Positions 14,297 through 23,353 of a stretch of 64,000 nucleotides of DNA are shown here, piece by piece. This DNA is from Kitasatospora mediocidica KCTC 9733 (GTDB taxonomy: Bacteria > Actinomycetota > Actinomycetes > Streptomycetales > Streptomycetaceae). The position numbers and the translations under genes were made by a program. A model generated the notes under the pieces. It worked only from the letters and a program-made list of their open reading frames with translations, was not told where the DNA came from and did not search any database. The stretch covers positions 2,255,001 to 2,319,000 of the forward strand of contig NZ_JQLN01000005.1 of NCBI RefSeq assembly GCF_000744225.1, in the 5' to 3' direction. Numbering within the stretch: position 1 is the first letter of the stretch; each line of letters starts with the position of its first letter.

Positions 14297-15982
14297 TCAG
14301 CCGATCCTGGCGAGGCCGCGGGCGGTGCGGCGGGCCAGGCCGCGGGAGACGGCCAGCGGGTCCCAGCCGGCGGCGCGTTCGGGGAGCCGGGACGGGTCGC
14401 CGAGCACCCGGCCGGCGTGGACCTCGTGGACGAGCCGGCGGCCCAGGATCTGCCCGGCGCAGGCCAGGCCGCCCACCGCCACCCCGGTCACCCCGCTGCC
14501 GTACCGCACGCTCGCGCCGACCACGTGCAGGCCGCGCACGGTCGTGCGGGTGTCGGGGCGGTGGTGCTCGGTGCCCCAGCGGGCCAGGCCGAACGGGGTG
14601 CCGCCGGTGGCCAGGGTGTAGCGCTCCTGGGTCATCGGCGAGGCCGACTCCAGGTGCACGATGTGCGAGCGGAACGGGCCGATCGCCTCCTCGGCCGCGT
14701 CGAGCATCGCCTCGGTGAGCTGCCGCTTGCGGGCCAGGTAGCCGTCGCTGCGGCGGTAGCGGGTGCCGCGGGTGCCGGGCGCGGGTTCCTCGTCCAGTCC
14801 CCACCAGGCGTGGTCGGGCGGGCAGAGCGTCATCACCTGGAAGTTGCTGTGCCCCGGCGGGCAGACCGAGCCGGAGCCGGGGTCCTTCAGCGAGGCGAAG
14901 GAGACGAACAGGAAGGGAACGGGGTCGAGTTCACCGGCGGCGAGGCGGGCGTAGTCCTGCTCGACGTCCTCGCCGCGGTACCACCAGAGGTTGGCGTTCG
15001 GGCGTTGCGGCAGTTCGGTGTCCAGCGCCACGAAGAGCGAGGCGAACGGGTACGTCATCACGGCGGCGCTGGTCCGCGCGGCCAGCCGGCGGGTGAAGTG
15101 CTGTGCGCCGACCAGCTCCAGCACGGTTCGCGGGTAGTCCGCGTTGGAGACCACCAGGTCGGTGCGGACCGACGAACCGTCGTCCAGGAGCACGCCGGTG
15201 ACCGCGCCGTCCTCGACGGTGATCCGCTCGGCCCGGCGGCGGGTGCGCAACTCGCCGCCGTTCGCCTCCAGCGCCTCCACCAGCGCGGCGGCCAGCATCT
15301 GGCCGCCGCCGACCGGGTAGTAGGCGCCGCGCAGGTAGTGGTCGGTCACGCTCGCGTGGATCGCCACGGTCACCTGGGCCGGGCCCATGCCGTAGTTGGG
15401 GGACTGCGCGGCGAGGAGTGTGCGGGTCCGGGCGGAGAGGCCGCAGTGCTCGAACAGCGCGGTGAGCGGCCGCTGTCCCCAGCTGAGCACCGTCGGTGTG
15501 CGCCGGACCAGTTCGGCGACGGTCAGCTGCTCGTCGGCCAGCAGCGTCGCGCGCATCTCGGCGGCGACGGCCGCGCAGACGTCGAGGAAGGTGTCGATGC
15601 CCGCCGCGTCCTGCGGGACCGCCTCCTTGAGGCGCCGGCGGTAGCCGGGCCAGCCGGCCGGCATGTCCAGCGTGACGCCCGGCAGGACGATCCGGTCGAA
15701 GCCCTCGGGGTCCAACTCCCGGTAGCTCACCCGGTCGGCGAGCCCCAGACCGCCGAAGATCGCCGGGAGCATGCCGTCCGGTCCGCAGTCGCCCAGGTAG
15801 TGCACGCCGACGTCGAACTCGTAGGCCCGGCGCCGCCGGAAGACATGCGTGCTGCCACCCGCGACGTCGTGCTGTTCCAGGACCAGGACCCGGCGTCCCG
15901 CGACGGCCAGGTAGGCGGCACAGACCAGCCCCCCGATTCCGGCTCCCACCACGACGGCGTCCCACTCGTCCTGGCTCGGCAT
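14297..15982 (-). CDS. CrtI/retinol-saturase-like FAD-dependent oxidoreductase
   Basis: 561 residues. The dinucleotide-binding motif DAVVVGAGIGGLVCAAYLA is at residues ~8-27, followed by the second FAD segment VLEQHDVAGG. Features of the phytoene desaturase / all-trans-retinol saturase / CrtO group are the YPVGGGQMLAAALVEALEANGG segment and the C-terminal VVGASVRYGSGVTGVAVGG FAD-binding stretch. ATG at 15982 with AGAGGA upstream. It probably reduces, desaturates or isomerises a polyene or similar lipid, but no carotenoid synthesis genes lie beside it. Confidence 0.75.
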   Translation of the reverse strand: MPSQDEWDAVVVGAGIGGLVCAAYLAVAGRRVLVLEQHDVAGGSTHVFRRRRAYEFDVGVHYLGDCGPDGMLPAIFGGLGLADRVSYRELDPEGFDRIVLPGVTLDMPAGWPGYRRRLKEAVPQDAAGIDTFLDVCAAVAAEMRATLLADEQLTVAELVRRTPTVLSWGQRPLTALFEHCGLSARTRTLLAAQSPNYGMGPAQVTVAIHASVTDHYLRGAYYPVGGGQMLAAALVEALEANGGELRTRRRAERITVEDGAVTGVLLDDGSSVRTDLVVSNADYPRTVLELVGAQHFTRRLAARTSAAVMTYPFASLFVALDTELPQRPNANLWWYRGEDVEQDYARLAAGELDPVPFLFVSFASLKDPGSGSVCPPGHSNFQVMTLCPPDHAWWGLDEEPAPGTRGTRYRRSDGYLARKRQLTEAMLDAAEEAIGPFRSHIVHLESASPMTQERYTLATGGTPFGLARWGTEHHRPDTRTTVRGLHVVGASVRYGSGVTGVAVGGLACAGQILGRRLVHEVHAGRVLGDPSRLPERAAGWDPLAVSRGLARRTARGLARIG

Positions 15983-16257
15983 GTGGCGAGTCCTCTCTCT
16001 GCTGGCGCTGTGCGCCGCTGGCCCCCGCCGCGGAAATCCTCGCAGCACCATGGCCGGAAAAAGCTGCCACTGTCCGGTAGTTGCACATCGCCGGGGCCTC
16101 ACCGCGCGGGCCCGGGCTGCGCGGCCCGGTCCCACCTGGCACGCTGGGAACGCGAGACCACCCTGCAGGAGCTGCACGGACCGGGGCCCGACACCCAGTC
16201 GCTGGTGGCAGATCCGGGTCTGGACCGGTTGGCGTCGGACGGCGGCGCGGTGGCAGA

Positions 16258-16806
16258 GTGAGAGACGTGCAGATCGGGTGGATCACCGTGCCGACGCCGT
16301 TGCCCAGCGGGCCGATGGCCGTCGGCGTCACCGACCTGGGGGTGGCCGCGGCGCAGTACGTGCCGTCCGCGCAGGCCGGTGCCCCGCGCTGCGCCGACGA
16401 GCGCCGGGTGGCCGCGGTGCTGACCGGCTTCGAGGAGTACTTCGCGGGCAAGCGGCGGGAGTTGGGGCTCCCGCTGGACCTGCGGCTGGCGACCGGACCG
16501 CACCGGGTGGTGCTGGAGACGCTGTACCGCACCGTGCCGTACGGCGAGACCGTCACCTACGGCCGGCTCGCCGAGCGCAGCGGGGTGTTCGAGGAGATCG
16601 CGGACAGCCCGGGGCTGGCGGCCCGGACGGTCGGCTCGATGATGGGCGCCAACCCGATAGCCCTGCTGGTGCCCTGCCACCGGGTGGTGGCCGCCGACGG
16701 TCTCGGCGGCTTCGGCGGCGGGCTGGTGGGCATCGACGTCAAACGCTGGCTGCTCACCCTGGAGGGCTGGCTGCCGCCCACCCTCGACTGGGACGGGCCA
16801 CTCTAG
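16258..16806 (+). CDS. Methylated-DNA-protein cysteine methyltransferase
   Basis: About 182 residues with the active-site PCHRV motif, the helix-turn-helix region TVPYGETVTYGRLAERSG, the Asn hinge GANP and the conserved C-terminal LLTLEG. It transfers the alkyl group from O6-methylguanine to its own Cys in a suicide repair reaction. The start is uncertain: GTG 16258 or GTG 16267, the second having a weak GAGAG upstream. The gene converges on the ATP-grasp gene with a gap of only seven bases. Confidence 0.85.
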   Translation: MRDVQIGWITVPTPLPSGPMAVGVTDLGVAAAQYVPSAQAGAPRCADERRVAAVLTGFEEYFAGKRRELGLPLDLRLATGPHRVVLETLYRTVPYGETVTYGRLAERSGVFEEIADSPGLAARTVGSMMGANPIALLVPCHRVVAADGLGGFGGGLVGIDVKRWLLTLEGWLPPTLDWDGPL

Positions 16807-16813
16807 TGCCGCG

Positions 16814-17884
16814 TCAGGCCGGGACTCGCAGGTCCTGGGCCACGACCTCCGGCCGCAGCAGCTCCGCCAGCACCGACTGGACCCCCGACACCAGCGTGTA
16901 GTCCGCCCCCACCGCGAGCGGCTGGAACGGCTCGACCCGCTCGCCGAGCGCCAGCCGGACGGCCGCCCACGGCAGATTGAGCCCGCAGCGCGACAGCTGG
17001 TGCAGCCCACCGGACGGACGGGTGTTGACGTCCAGCAGCACCGGCCGGCCGCGGTGGTGGCGGAACTGCACGTTGGAGAGGTACCCGACTCCGAAGTGCG
17101 CGACCAGCTCCCGGGCGGGCGCCAGATAGGCGGGGTCCAGGGTGAAGCCGCGCCGCCGGCCCTGCTTGGTCCGTCCGATCGCGGCGATCGGTGTGCCGTC
17201 GGGCGCGGCCAGGCAGTCGACGGAGATCTCCGGGCCCGCCAGGAAGGGCATCACCAGCCAGTCCACCGCCGCCCCGGCACCGCTCAGCGCCCGCAGCACC
17301 TGGTCCAGCGGGACGGTCGGATCGGGGCTGCCGTCCAGCCGGTCGAGGGAGAACGGCTGCCGGGAGAGCACCCGGAACCCCTGGCCGCCCGCGCCGGCCA
17401 CCGGCTTGAGGCAGGGCCGGTCGCCGGCGGCCTCGATCAGCTCGACCGCCTCCAGCAGCTCCGCCGCGGTCCGGACCCGCCACCAGGGCGGGACCGGCAG
17501 GCCGGCGGCTGCCATCGCGAGGTAGCCGTCGGCCTTGTTCGCCAGCGCCGCCACGGCGTGCGGCGGCGGGGTGGCCAGTGCGGTGCCGAGCGCCGCGAAG
17601 GCCTCACGGTGCAGGCCGACCGCGTACTGGTGCAGCCGGGGGACGAAGACGTCGACGGCGTTGCGGGCGCAGTAGTCCAGGGCGTAGTCGGTGTAGGCCT
17701 CGGCGCCGAGGCCGTCCGGTTCGAGGGCGGCGTGGTCGGCGGCGGCGAGTACCGGGGAGTCGGGGTCGGTGTGGGTGGCGAACACCGTGACCGCCCGGCT
17801 GTCCGGATTCGACCGCAACTGACCGATGAAGAAGACGTTTTCGGCGTAGGTCCGGTTAAGCCAGACCCGTACGGGCGCGCTCAT
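16814..17884 (-). CDS. ATP-grasp family ligase
   Basis: 356 residues. The central ATP-grasp fold runs from about residue 110 (NKADGYLAMAAAGLPVPPWW, a B-domain entry) through PCLKPVAGAGGQGFRVL, the glycine-rich lid that binds ATP, to LLDVNTRPSGGLHQL, which carries the Mg-binding Asp/Asn residues. The N-terminal ~100 residues form a Rossmann-like pre-ATP-grasp domain. Such stand-alone proteins ligate a carboxylate to an amine or thiol; the nearest relatives in Streptomyces are poorly defined carboxylate-amine ligases. No peptide or carrier partner lies next to it. Confidence 0.7.
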   Translation of the reverse strand: MSAPVRVWLNRTYAENVFFIGQLRSNPDSRAVTVFATHTDPDSPVLAAADHAALEPDGLGAEAYTDYALDYCARNAVDVFVPRLHQYAVGLHREAFAALGTALATPPPHAVAALANKADGYLAMAAAGLPVPPWWRVRTAAELLEAVELIEAAGDRPCLKPVAGAGGQGFRVLSRQPFSLDRLDGSPDPTVPLDQVLRALSGAGAAVDWLVMPFLAGPEISVDCLAAPDGTPIAAIGRTKQGRRRGFTLDPAYLAPARELVAHFGVGYLSNVQFRHHRGRPVLLDVNTRPSGGLHQLSRCGLNLPWAAVRLALGERVEPFQPLAVGADYTLVSGVQSVLAELLRPEVVAQDLRVPA

Positions 17885-18293
17885 GGCGGTCTCCCTGCGG
17901 AGCGGGGCGGTTGACGGGGGCCGCGACCCGGCCCGGTCTCGGGTCCGGGCTCGTCCGGCGCATGCCGACGGGGGCCTCGGGCACGCCCGCTGCTCGGGTG
18001 GCCGGTACTCCGGCGCTGCCCTTGAGGCGGAACTGTAGCGGTCGCGCGAGCGGCTCGGTACGCCGGGCCGGAGGCCGGGGGTCAGGCTGGGGCCGACCGC
18101 CCTGCATCGACTTACGACAACTTCTGACCGAATATGAATAGATTTTTCGCTGGATTAGCGGGAAATCGTGCACAATATCCAGTCGTACTAATTACTCCGA
18201 CTCTTCAGTCACCCGAACGAGTGATTGTCTGACCGCCATTCGGGCGTCACTCTGATCTCAACAACCTGAACCTTCTTGGGGGAGAGTCCGGGC
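17885..18293 (+). promoter_or_regulatory. 409-base upstream region of the encapsulin gene
   Basis: No gene seen. From about 18110 to 18260 the base composition falls well below that of the surroundings, with AT-rich stretches such as GAATATGAATAGATTTTTCG and GTACTAATTACTCC that are good places for promoters. A weak CCCGAA/TTCGGG pair lies at 18212-18217 and 18239-18244. The encapsulin start has a strong GGGGGAGAG site eight bases upstream. I could not define a single -35/-10 pair. Confidence 0.45.
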
Positions 18294-19709
18294 ATGACGA
18301 CTGAGACCAATGTTGGTATTCCTGCACAGGGCGGCCAGCAGCAGCTGAGCCTTGGTACTGCAGCCGCCAAGAACCTCGCGACCACCACCAAGTCCGAGCC
18401 GCAGATGCAGGGAATCAGCTCGCGCTGGTTGCTGCGGATGCTGCCCTGGACCCAGGTGGCCGGTGGAACGTACCGGGTCAACCGCCGACTGAACTACGCG
18501 GTGGGGAGGGGCCGGGTCAGCTTCGTGAAGACGGGCGCCTCGGTGCGCGTAGTGCCGCCCACGCTCGGTGAGATCCCGGTGCTGCGCGGCTTCCAGGACG
18601 CGGCTCTGCTGGAGGAGCTGGCGACCCGGTTCGCCCAGCGCGACTTCCAGCCGGGCGAGGTCCTGGTCGAGGCCGGGCAGCCGATCAACGAGATCTTCCT
18701 GATCGCGCACGGCAAGGTGAACAAGGTCGGCACCAGCAAGTACGGCGAGCAGGCCGTCGTCGGGCTGCTGGCCGACGGCGACCACCTGGGCGACGAGGCG
18801 CTGACCGACTCCGACGGCGTCTGGGCGTACGGCGTCAAGGCCGCCACGGCCGGCACCCTGCTGGCCCTGCCGTGGCCGTCCTTCCAGGAGCTGGCCGACC
18901 GTTCCGAGGCGCTGCGCGACCAGGTCCTGCAGTTCCTCGCCGACTCGCAGCAGTCCCAGAACAAGCACGGTGAGCGGGAGATCGAACTCGCCGCCGGCCA
19001 CGAGGGCGAGCACGAACTCCCCGGTACCTTCGTCGACTACGAGCTGGCGCCGCGTGAGTACGAGCTGAGCGTCGCGCAGACCGTGCTCCAGGTGCACAGC
19101 CGGGTCGCCGACCTCTACAACCAGCCGATGAACCAGATCGAGCAGCAGTTGCGGCTGACCATCGAGGCGCTCCGGGAGCGCCAGGAACACGAGCTGATCA
19201 ACAACCCCGAATTCGGCCTGCTGCAGAACGCCGACTACGACCAGCGCATCCAGACCCACTCCGGCCCGCCCACCCCGGACGACTTCGACGAGCTGCTGAG
19301 CCGCCGCCGTGGCACCAAGTTCTTCCTGGCCCACCCGCGGACGATCGCCGCGTTCAGCCGCGAGTGCAACAGCCGGGGCCTCTACCCGGCCCCGCTGGAG
19401 GTGCACGGCCACCACGTCCCGGCCTGGCGCGGCGTGCCGGTCTTCCCGTGCAACAAGATCCCGATCGTGGACGGCCACACCAGCTCCGTGCTCGCGATGC
19501 GTGTCGGTGAGGACAACCAGGGTGTGATCGGCCTGCACCAGACCGGAATTCCGGACGAGTACCAGCCCAGCCTCTCGGTCCGATTCATGGGAATCAACGA
19601 GAAGGCGATCATCTCCTACCTGGTGAGCGCCTACTATTCGGCCGCCATTCTGGTGCCGGATGCCATCGGCGTCCTGGAGAACGTCGAAATCGCCCGTCCC
19701 AGGGACTGA
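18294..19709 (+). CDS. Family 2B encapsulin shell protein (EshA-like) with cyclic-nucleotide-binding-fold insertion
   Basis: 471 residues. ATG 18294 is chosen over TTG 18276 because GGGGGAGAG lies eight bases before it. An N-terminal arm of ~40 Gln/Thr/Ala-rich residues is followed by the start of the HK97-type shell fold (SSRWLLRMLPWTQVAGGTYRV), then a cyclic-nucleotide-binding-fold insertion at about residues 95-215 (FQPGEVLVEAGQPINEIFLI, HGKVNKVG), and the remaining P- and A-domain sequence (EYELSVAQTVLQVHSRVADL, PVFPCNKIPIVDGHTSSVL, FMGINEKAIISYLVSAYY). This is the EshA / 2-MIB-associated protein family, now recognised as Family 2B encapsulins that form virus-like compartments. The usual phosphate-binding Arg of the insertion is not evident (GDEALTDSDGVWAYGV), so ligand binding may be atypical. 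Downstream lies its likely cargo. Confidence 0.85.
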   Translation: MTTETNVGIPAQGGQQQLSLGTAAAKNLATTTKSEPQMQGISSRWLLRMLPWTQVAGGTYRVNRRLNYAVGRGRVSFVKTGASVRVVPPTLGEIPVLRGFQDAALLEELATRFAQRDFQPGEVLVEAGQPINEIFLIAHGKVNKVGTSKYGEQAVVGLLADGDHLGDEALTDSDGVWAYGVKAATAGTLLALPWPSFQELADRSEALRDQVLQFLADSQQSQNKHGEREIELAAGHEGEHELPGTFVDYELAPREYELSVAQTVLQVHSRVADLYNQPMNQIEQQLRLTIEALRERQEHELINNPEFGLLQNADYDQRIQTHSGPPTPDDFDELLSRRRGTKFFLAHPRTIAAFSRECNSRGLYPAPLEVHGHHVPAWRGVPVFPCNKIPIVDGHTSSVLAMRVGEDNQGVIGLHQTGIPDEYQPSLSVRFMGINEKAIISYLVSAYYSAAILVPDAIGVLENVEIARPRD

Positions 19710-19770
19710 CAGACCCCTTGTCCGCCGCCCCGGGCAATTCCCGCGGCGGCGGGCGCACGGCGGTTCGACC

Positions 19771-19806
19771 CGACGGATCCGGCAGCCCAGGCTGCCGGGT
19801 CCGTCG
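19771..19806 (+). terminator. 17-bp hairpin between shell and cargo genes
   Basis: CGACGGATCCGGCAGCC (19771-19787) pairs with GGCTGCCGGGTCCGTCG (19790-19806), with one G-U pair. It sits 61 bases after the encapsulin stop and 97 bases before the prenyl synthase start. It could let most transcripts end after the shell gene while a fraction reads into the cargo gene, giving excess shell over cargo. It lacks a U tract. Confidence 0.65.
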
Positions 19807-19902
19807 TCCGCACCGCCGCATCTCGCGACGTTCGCCGACCTCCGTCCGGCAGAGATCCACGAAACTCGCACGCACGTCCGACATCTGGGGGGACCAGCAG
19901 TC

Positions 19903-21048
19903 ATGGGCACGCACACGCTCAGCCGCGACAACCAGGACCGCCCGGGCCGCACCGGCCGGTCCTGGCCGACGCACACCGCCGTCGACCCACAGCCACGGTC
20001 GGGCCCGGCCGAGGAGCGCACCGCGGCCGAGATCCTGGCCCGCACCCGCGCCGTCGTCGACCCCGTCCTGCGCACCGCCGTCGACTCCATGCCGGAGTCG
20101 ATGGCACGGATCGGCGCCTACCACTTCGGCTGGCGGGAGGCCGACGGCACGCTCTCGGACGCCGATCCCGGCAAGGCCATCCGCCCCGCCCTCGTCCTCG
20201 CGGCCGCCCAGGCCTGCGCGCCGCGCGCCCCGGCCGGGCCCGACGCCCGGCCGTCCGCCGTGGCAGCAGCCGCCGCCGTCGAGCTGGTGCACAACTTCAC
20301 GCTGCTGCACGACGACGTGATCGACCGCGACGAGACGCGCCGTCACCGCCTCACCGCCTGGCGGGTGTTCGGGTCGACCGAGGCCATCCTGGCCGGCGAC
20401 GCGATGCACTCCCTCGCGCTGCGCACCCTCGCCGAGGACCCGCACCCGGCCGCCGCCGCGGCGATGCGCCGGCTCGCCCAGTGCGTGGTCGAACTCTGCG
20501 ACGGCCAACAGGCCGACTGCGCCTTCGAACAGCGCAGCTCGGTCACCCTCGACGAGTGCCTGGCGATGGCGGAGGCCAAGACCGGGGCGCTGCTCGGCTG
20601 CGCCTGCGCGGTCGGCGCGCTGTACGCGGGGGCGGGCGAGGAGGCCGCGCGGGCGATGGACGCCTTCGGGCGCGAGATCGGCCTCGCCTTCCAGTTGATC
20701 GACGACCTGATCGGGATCTGGGGCGACCCCGACGTCACCGGGAAGCCGGCCGGCGCGGACCTGCTGGCCCGTAAGAAGTCGCTCCCAGTGGTGCACGCGC
20801 TCTGCTCGGGCACCGAGGCCGGCGCCGAGCTGGCCGCGCTCTACGCACTCGACCGCCCGCTGACCGACGACGAGTTGCACCGGGCCGCCGACGCGGTGGA
20901 CCGCGCGGGCGGCCGCGCCTGGGCACAGGGCGAGTCCTGCGAGCGGATGGCCGCGGCCATCGAGCACCTCGCGGCGGCGGTGCCGGTGCCCGAGGCGGCC
21001 GACGAACTCCTCGTCCTGGCCGAGCTGGTGACCCGCCGAACCCACTGA
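19903..21048 (+). CDS. Polyprenyl diphosphate synthase, likely encapsulin cargo
   Basis: 381 residues; the start is ATG 19903 with a GGGGGGA site. The trans-prenyltransferase fold shows the first aspartate-rich motif LLHDDVIDRDE near residue 137 and the second LIDDLIGIWGDPD in the C-terminal half, with KAIRPAL in place of the usual GKR(L)RP. It condenses isopentenyl diphosphate with an allylic diphosphate; chain length cannot be read safely. An extra N-terminal tail of about 40 polar, Pro/Arg-rich residues precedes the fold, the location of the cargo-loading segment in Family 2 encapsulin cargos. No terpene cyclase is next to it. Confidence 0.85.
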   Translation: MGTHTLSRDNQDRPGRTGRSWPTHTAVDPQPRSGPAEERTAAEILARTRAVVDPVLRTAVDSMPESMARIGAYHFGWREADGTLSDADPGKAIRPALVLAAAQACAPRAPAGPDARPSAVAAAAAVELVHNFTLLHDDVIDRDETRRHRLTAWRVFGSTEAILAGDAMHSLALRTLAEDPHPAAAAAMRRLAQCVVELCDGQQADCAFEQRSSVTLDECLAMAEAKTGALLGCACAVGALYAGAGEEAARAMDAFGREIGLAFQLIDDLIGIWGDPDVTGKPAGADLLARKKSLPVVHALCSGTEAGAELAALYALDRPLTDDELHRAADAVDRAGGRAWAQGESCERMAAAIEHLAAAVPVPEAADELLVLAELVTRRTH

Positions 21049-21062
21049 AGGACCGCCCTCAC

Positions 21063-21821
21063 ATGAGCTTTTCGGACATAGGCACCGTCCTCCTCGTCCT
21101 GGTCGTCCTGGCGGTAGCCCTCCGGTTCCTCCAGCGCTTCATCCCCCACCACGTACGGGAGGCCCACAACGACGTCGCCGGCTTCATCTTCGCCGCCGTC
21201 GGCGTGCTCTACGCGGTGCTGCTGGGCTTCGTCGTGATCACCGTCTGGACGGCCAACGACTCGGCCCGGCAGACCACCTTCAAGGAGGCCGACGCACTCG
21301 CCGGGATCTACTGGATCTCCCGGGACCTGCCCGCCCCGGTCGGGCCGCAGCTGGAGCACGAGACGCTCGCGTACGCGCAGACCGTGATGACCACCGAGTG
21401 GCCGCTGATGTCGCACCACGAGAGCAGCCCCGCCGCGACCCAACTGGTCTACCAGATCCGCGACACGGTCTTCTCGATCACCCCCGTCGGCGACCAGCAG
21501 CAGGTGCTCTACGAACACGCGGTGGCCCATGTCGAGGACCTGGCCTCCGAGCGCCGCGCCCGGCTGAACGAGGTGGACGACGAGGTCCCGGTGCTGCTCT
21601 GGGTGGCGCTGATCCTGGGCGCGGTGCTCACGGTCGGCTTCACCTTCCTCTTCGGCCTGCCCAACACCCTGGCGCACACCCTGATGGTGCTGTCGCTGGG
21701 CGGCCTGGTGGTGCTCTCCCTGGTCGTCATCAAGGAGTTGAACTTCCCGTTCGCGGGGGACGCCGCGATCAGGCCGACCGCCTTCCAGGTCTTCCTGGAC
21801 CGGCTCCCCCCACCCCGCTGA
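21063..21821 (+). CDS. DUF4239 (bestrophin-like) membrane protein
   Basis: 252 residues, 14 bases after the prenyl synthase stop, so likely co-transcribed. Four hydrophobic helices in two pairs: VLLVLVVLAVALRFL and AAVGVLYAVLLGFVVITVW at the N-terminus, VLLWVALILGAVLTVGFTFL and TLMVLSLGGLVVLSLVVI at the C-terminus, flanking a soluble ~100-residue middle. This arrangement with the FGLPNTLAHTLM motif is DUF4239, a family compared to bestrophin channels. A membrane partner for the encapsulin pair is possible from position only. Confidence 0.7.
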   Translation: MSFSDIGTVLLVLVVLAVALRFLQRFIPHHVREAHNDVAGFIFAAVGVLYAVLLGFVVITVWTANDSARQTTFKEADALAGIYWISRDLPAPVGPQLEHETLAYAQTVMTTEWPLMSHHESSPAATQLVYQIRDTVFSITPVGDQQQVLYEHAVAHVEDLASERRARLNEVDDEVPVLLWVALILGAVLTVGFTFLFGLPNTLAHTLMVLSLGGLVVLSLVVIKELNFPFAGDAAIRPTAFQVFLDRLPPPR

Positions 21822-21905
21822 GCGTACGCACGGCGACATGCCGATCACCTGCTGTGCACGTAGCATCCACCTGTCAGCACTTCTGACGACGGTGGGAGCG
21901 AACAG

Positions 21906-23309
21906 ATGGCGGGCGAGACCTCGGCTGACCCGGCGCGCGGCGACCTGAGCGCCGTCAGCTTCACCCCGACCGGACTGCCGCTCGGCCCGCTCACCCCGCC
22001 CACGCCCGAGGAGGCCCGCCGGACCGCGGCCGAGGGCTGGATCTGGGGCTTCGCCCTGGTCGAGAACTACCGCACGATGTACCCGCAGGCCGTCGACGAC
22101 GCGGATCCCCGCCATGTCGGCGGCTTCGGGACGTTCCGGCACTACCCGCAGCCGTTCGGCCCGGCCAACACCGACGTGGTCACGCCCAACAACGACACCC
22201 CGTACTCCTGGGCCTGGCTGGACCTGCGCACCGAGCCCTGGGTGGTCGAGGTCCCGGCGACCGACCGCTACTACGTGCTGGCCCTGCACGACCTGGACAC
22301 CAGCTACGTCGGCTTCGTCGGCTCCCGCACCACCGGCCCGGGGGCCGGCCGCTACCTGGTCACCGGCCCCACCCAGGCCGTCGCGCACCCCGCCGCCCCC
22401 GAGGGCTTCGACGGCGTGCTGCACGCGGACACCCAGTTGGTCGGCATCCTCGGCCGGACGTACCTGGCCGGCCCCGAGGACGTCCCGCAGCTGGCCGCCG
22501 TCCAGGAGCAGTACCGCCTGCGCCCGCTCAGCGCCCATCTCGGCACCGAGCCGCCGCCCCCGGCGGCCGAGCCCGTCTGGCCGCTCTGGCGCGAGGAAGC
22601 CCGGTACGGCATCGAGTTCTTCGGCTTCCTGGACTTCCTGCTCGGCTTCTTCCCGGAGCTCCCCGCCGACGCCGACCTGCGCGGCCGCCTCGCCGAACTG
22701 GGCATCGGGTCCGGTGACTTCGAGCCCGCCGCGCTGCCCGCCGCGGTCCGTGAGGCGGTCCTGCTGGGCATCGCGGACGCCCGCGCACAGCTGGACCGGG
22801 CGTCCGCCGGGGCGGCGGACTCGGCCGGCCTGTTCGGCACCCGGGCGCAGCTCGGCACCGACTACCTGCGCCGCGCGGTCGGCGTGCGGGAGGGCCTGTA
22901 CGGGCTGCCCACCGAGGAGGCCTGGTACGGCGGTTGGCCGCAGGACAGCGAGGGCCACCGCCCGCCCGACGCGCACCAGCGCGACTACCTGCTGCGCTTC
23001 CCGCCCGGGCGGCTGCCGCCGGCCCGGTTCTTCTGGTCGGCGACCCTGTACGGGCTCCCGGACCGCCTGCTGGTGGCCAATGCCATCGGGCGCTACTCGA
23101 TCGGCGACCGCACCCCCGGCCTGGTCCACGACGCGGACGGCGGGCTGACCCTGTGGGTGTCCCACCGGCAGCCCGTCGACCCCGCCCGGGCCGCCAACTG
23201 GCTGCCCGCGCCGGACGGCCCGTTCGCCCTGGTCATCCGGGTGTACGGGCCGGATCCGGCCGTCACGGACGGCAGTTGGAGCCTCCCGCCGCTCACCCCG
23301 GCCCCCTGA
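21906..23309 (+). CDS. DUF1254/DUF1214 domain protein, first of a tandem pair
   Basis: 467 residues, ATG with GGGAG eight bases upstream. An N-terminal DUF1254 domain (ALVENYRTMYPQ, TPNNDTPYSWAWLDL, TDRYYVLALHDL) and a C-terminal DUF1214 domain (RFFWSATLYGLPDRLLVAN, RYSIGDRTPG, LWVSHRQP) are seen. The family has a conserved NNDTxYS motif and no settled reaction. No signal peptide. The neighbouring gene is a paralogue with the same domain order. Confidence 0.8.
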   Translation: MAGETSADPARGDLSAVSFTPTGLPLGPLTPPTPEEARRTAAEGWIWGFALVENYRTMYPQAVDDADPRHVGGFGTFRHYPQPFGPANTDVVTPNNDTPYSWAWLDLRTEPWVVEVPATDRYYVLALHDLDTSYVGFVGSRTTGPGAGRYLVTGPTQAVAHPAAPEGFDGVLHADTQLVGILGRTYLAGPEDVPQLAAVQEQYRLRPLSAHLGTEPPPPAAEPVWPLWREEARYGIEFFGFLDFLLGFFPELPADADLRGRLAELGIGSGDFEPAALPAAVREAVLLGIADARAQLDRASAGAADSAGLFGTRAQLGTDYLRRAVGVREGLYGLPTEEAWYGGWPQDSEGHRPPDAHQRDYLLRFPPGRLPPARFFWSATLYGLPDRLLVANAIGRYSIGDRTPGLVHDADGGLTLWVSHRQPVDPARAANWLPAPDGPFALVIRVYGPDPAVTDGSWSLPPLTPAP

Positions 23310-23353
23310 GCCCGGCCCCCTGACACCCGCCACCCCCGTTGTAAGGACCCCGC

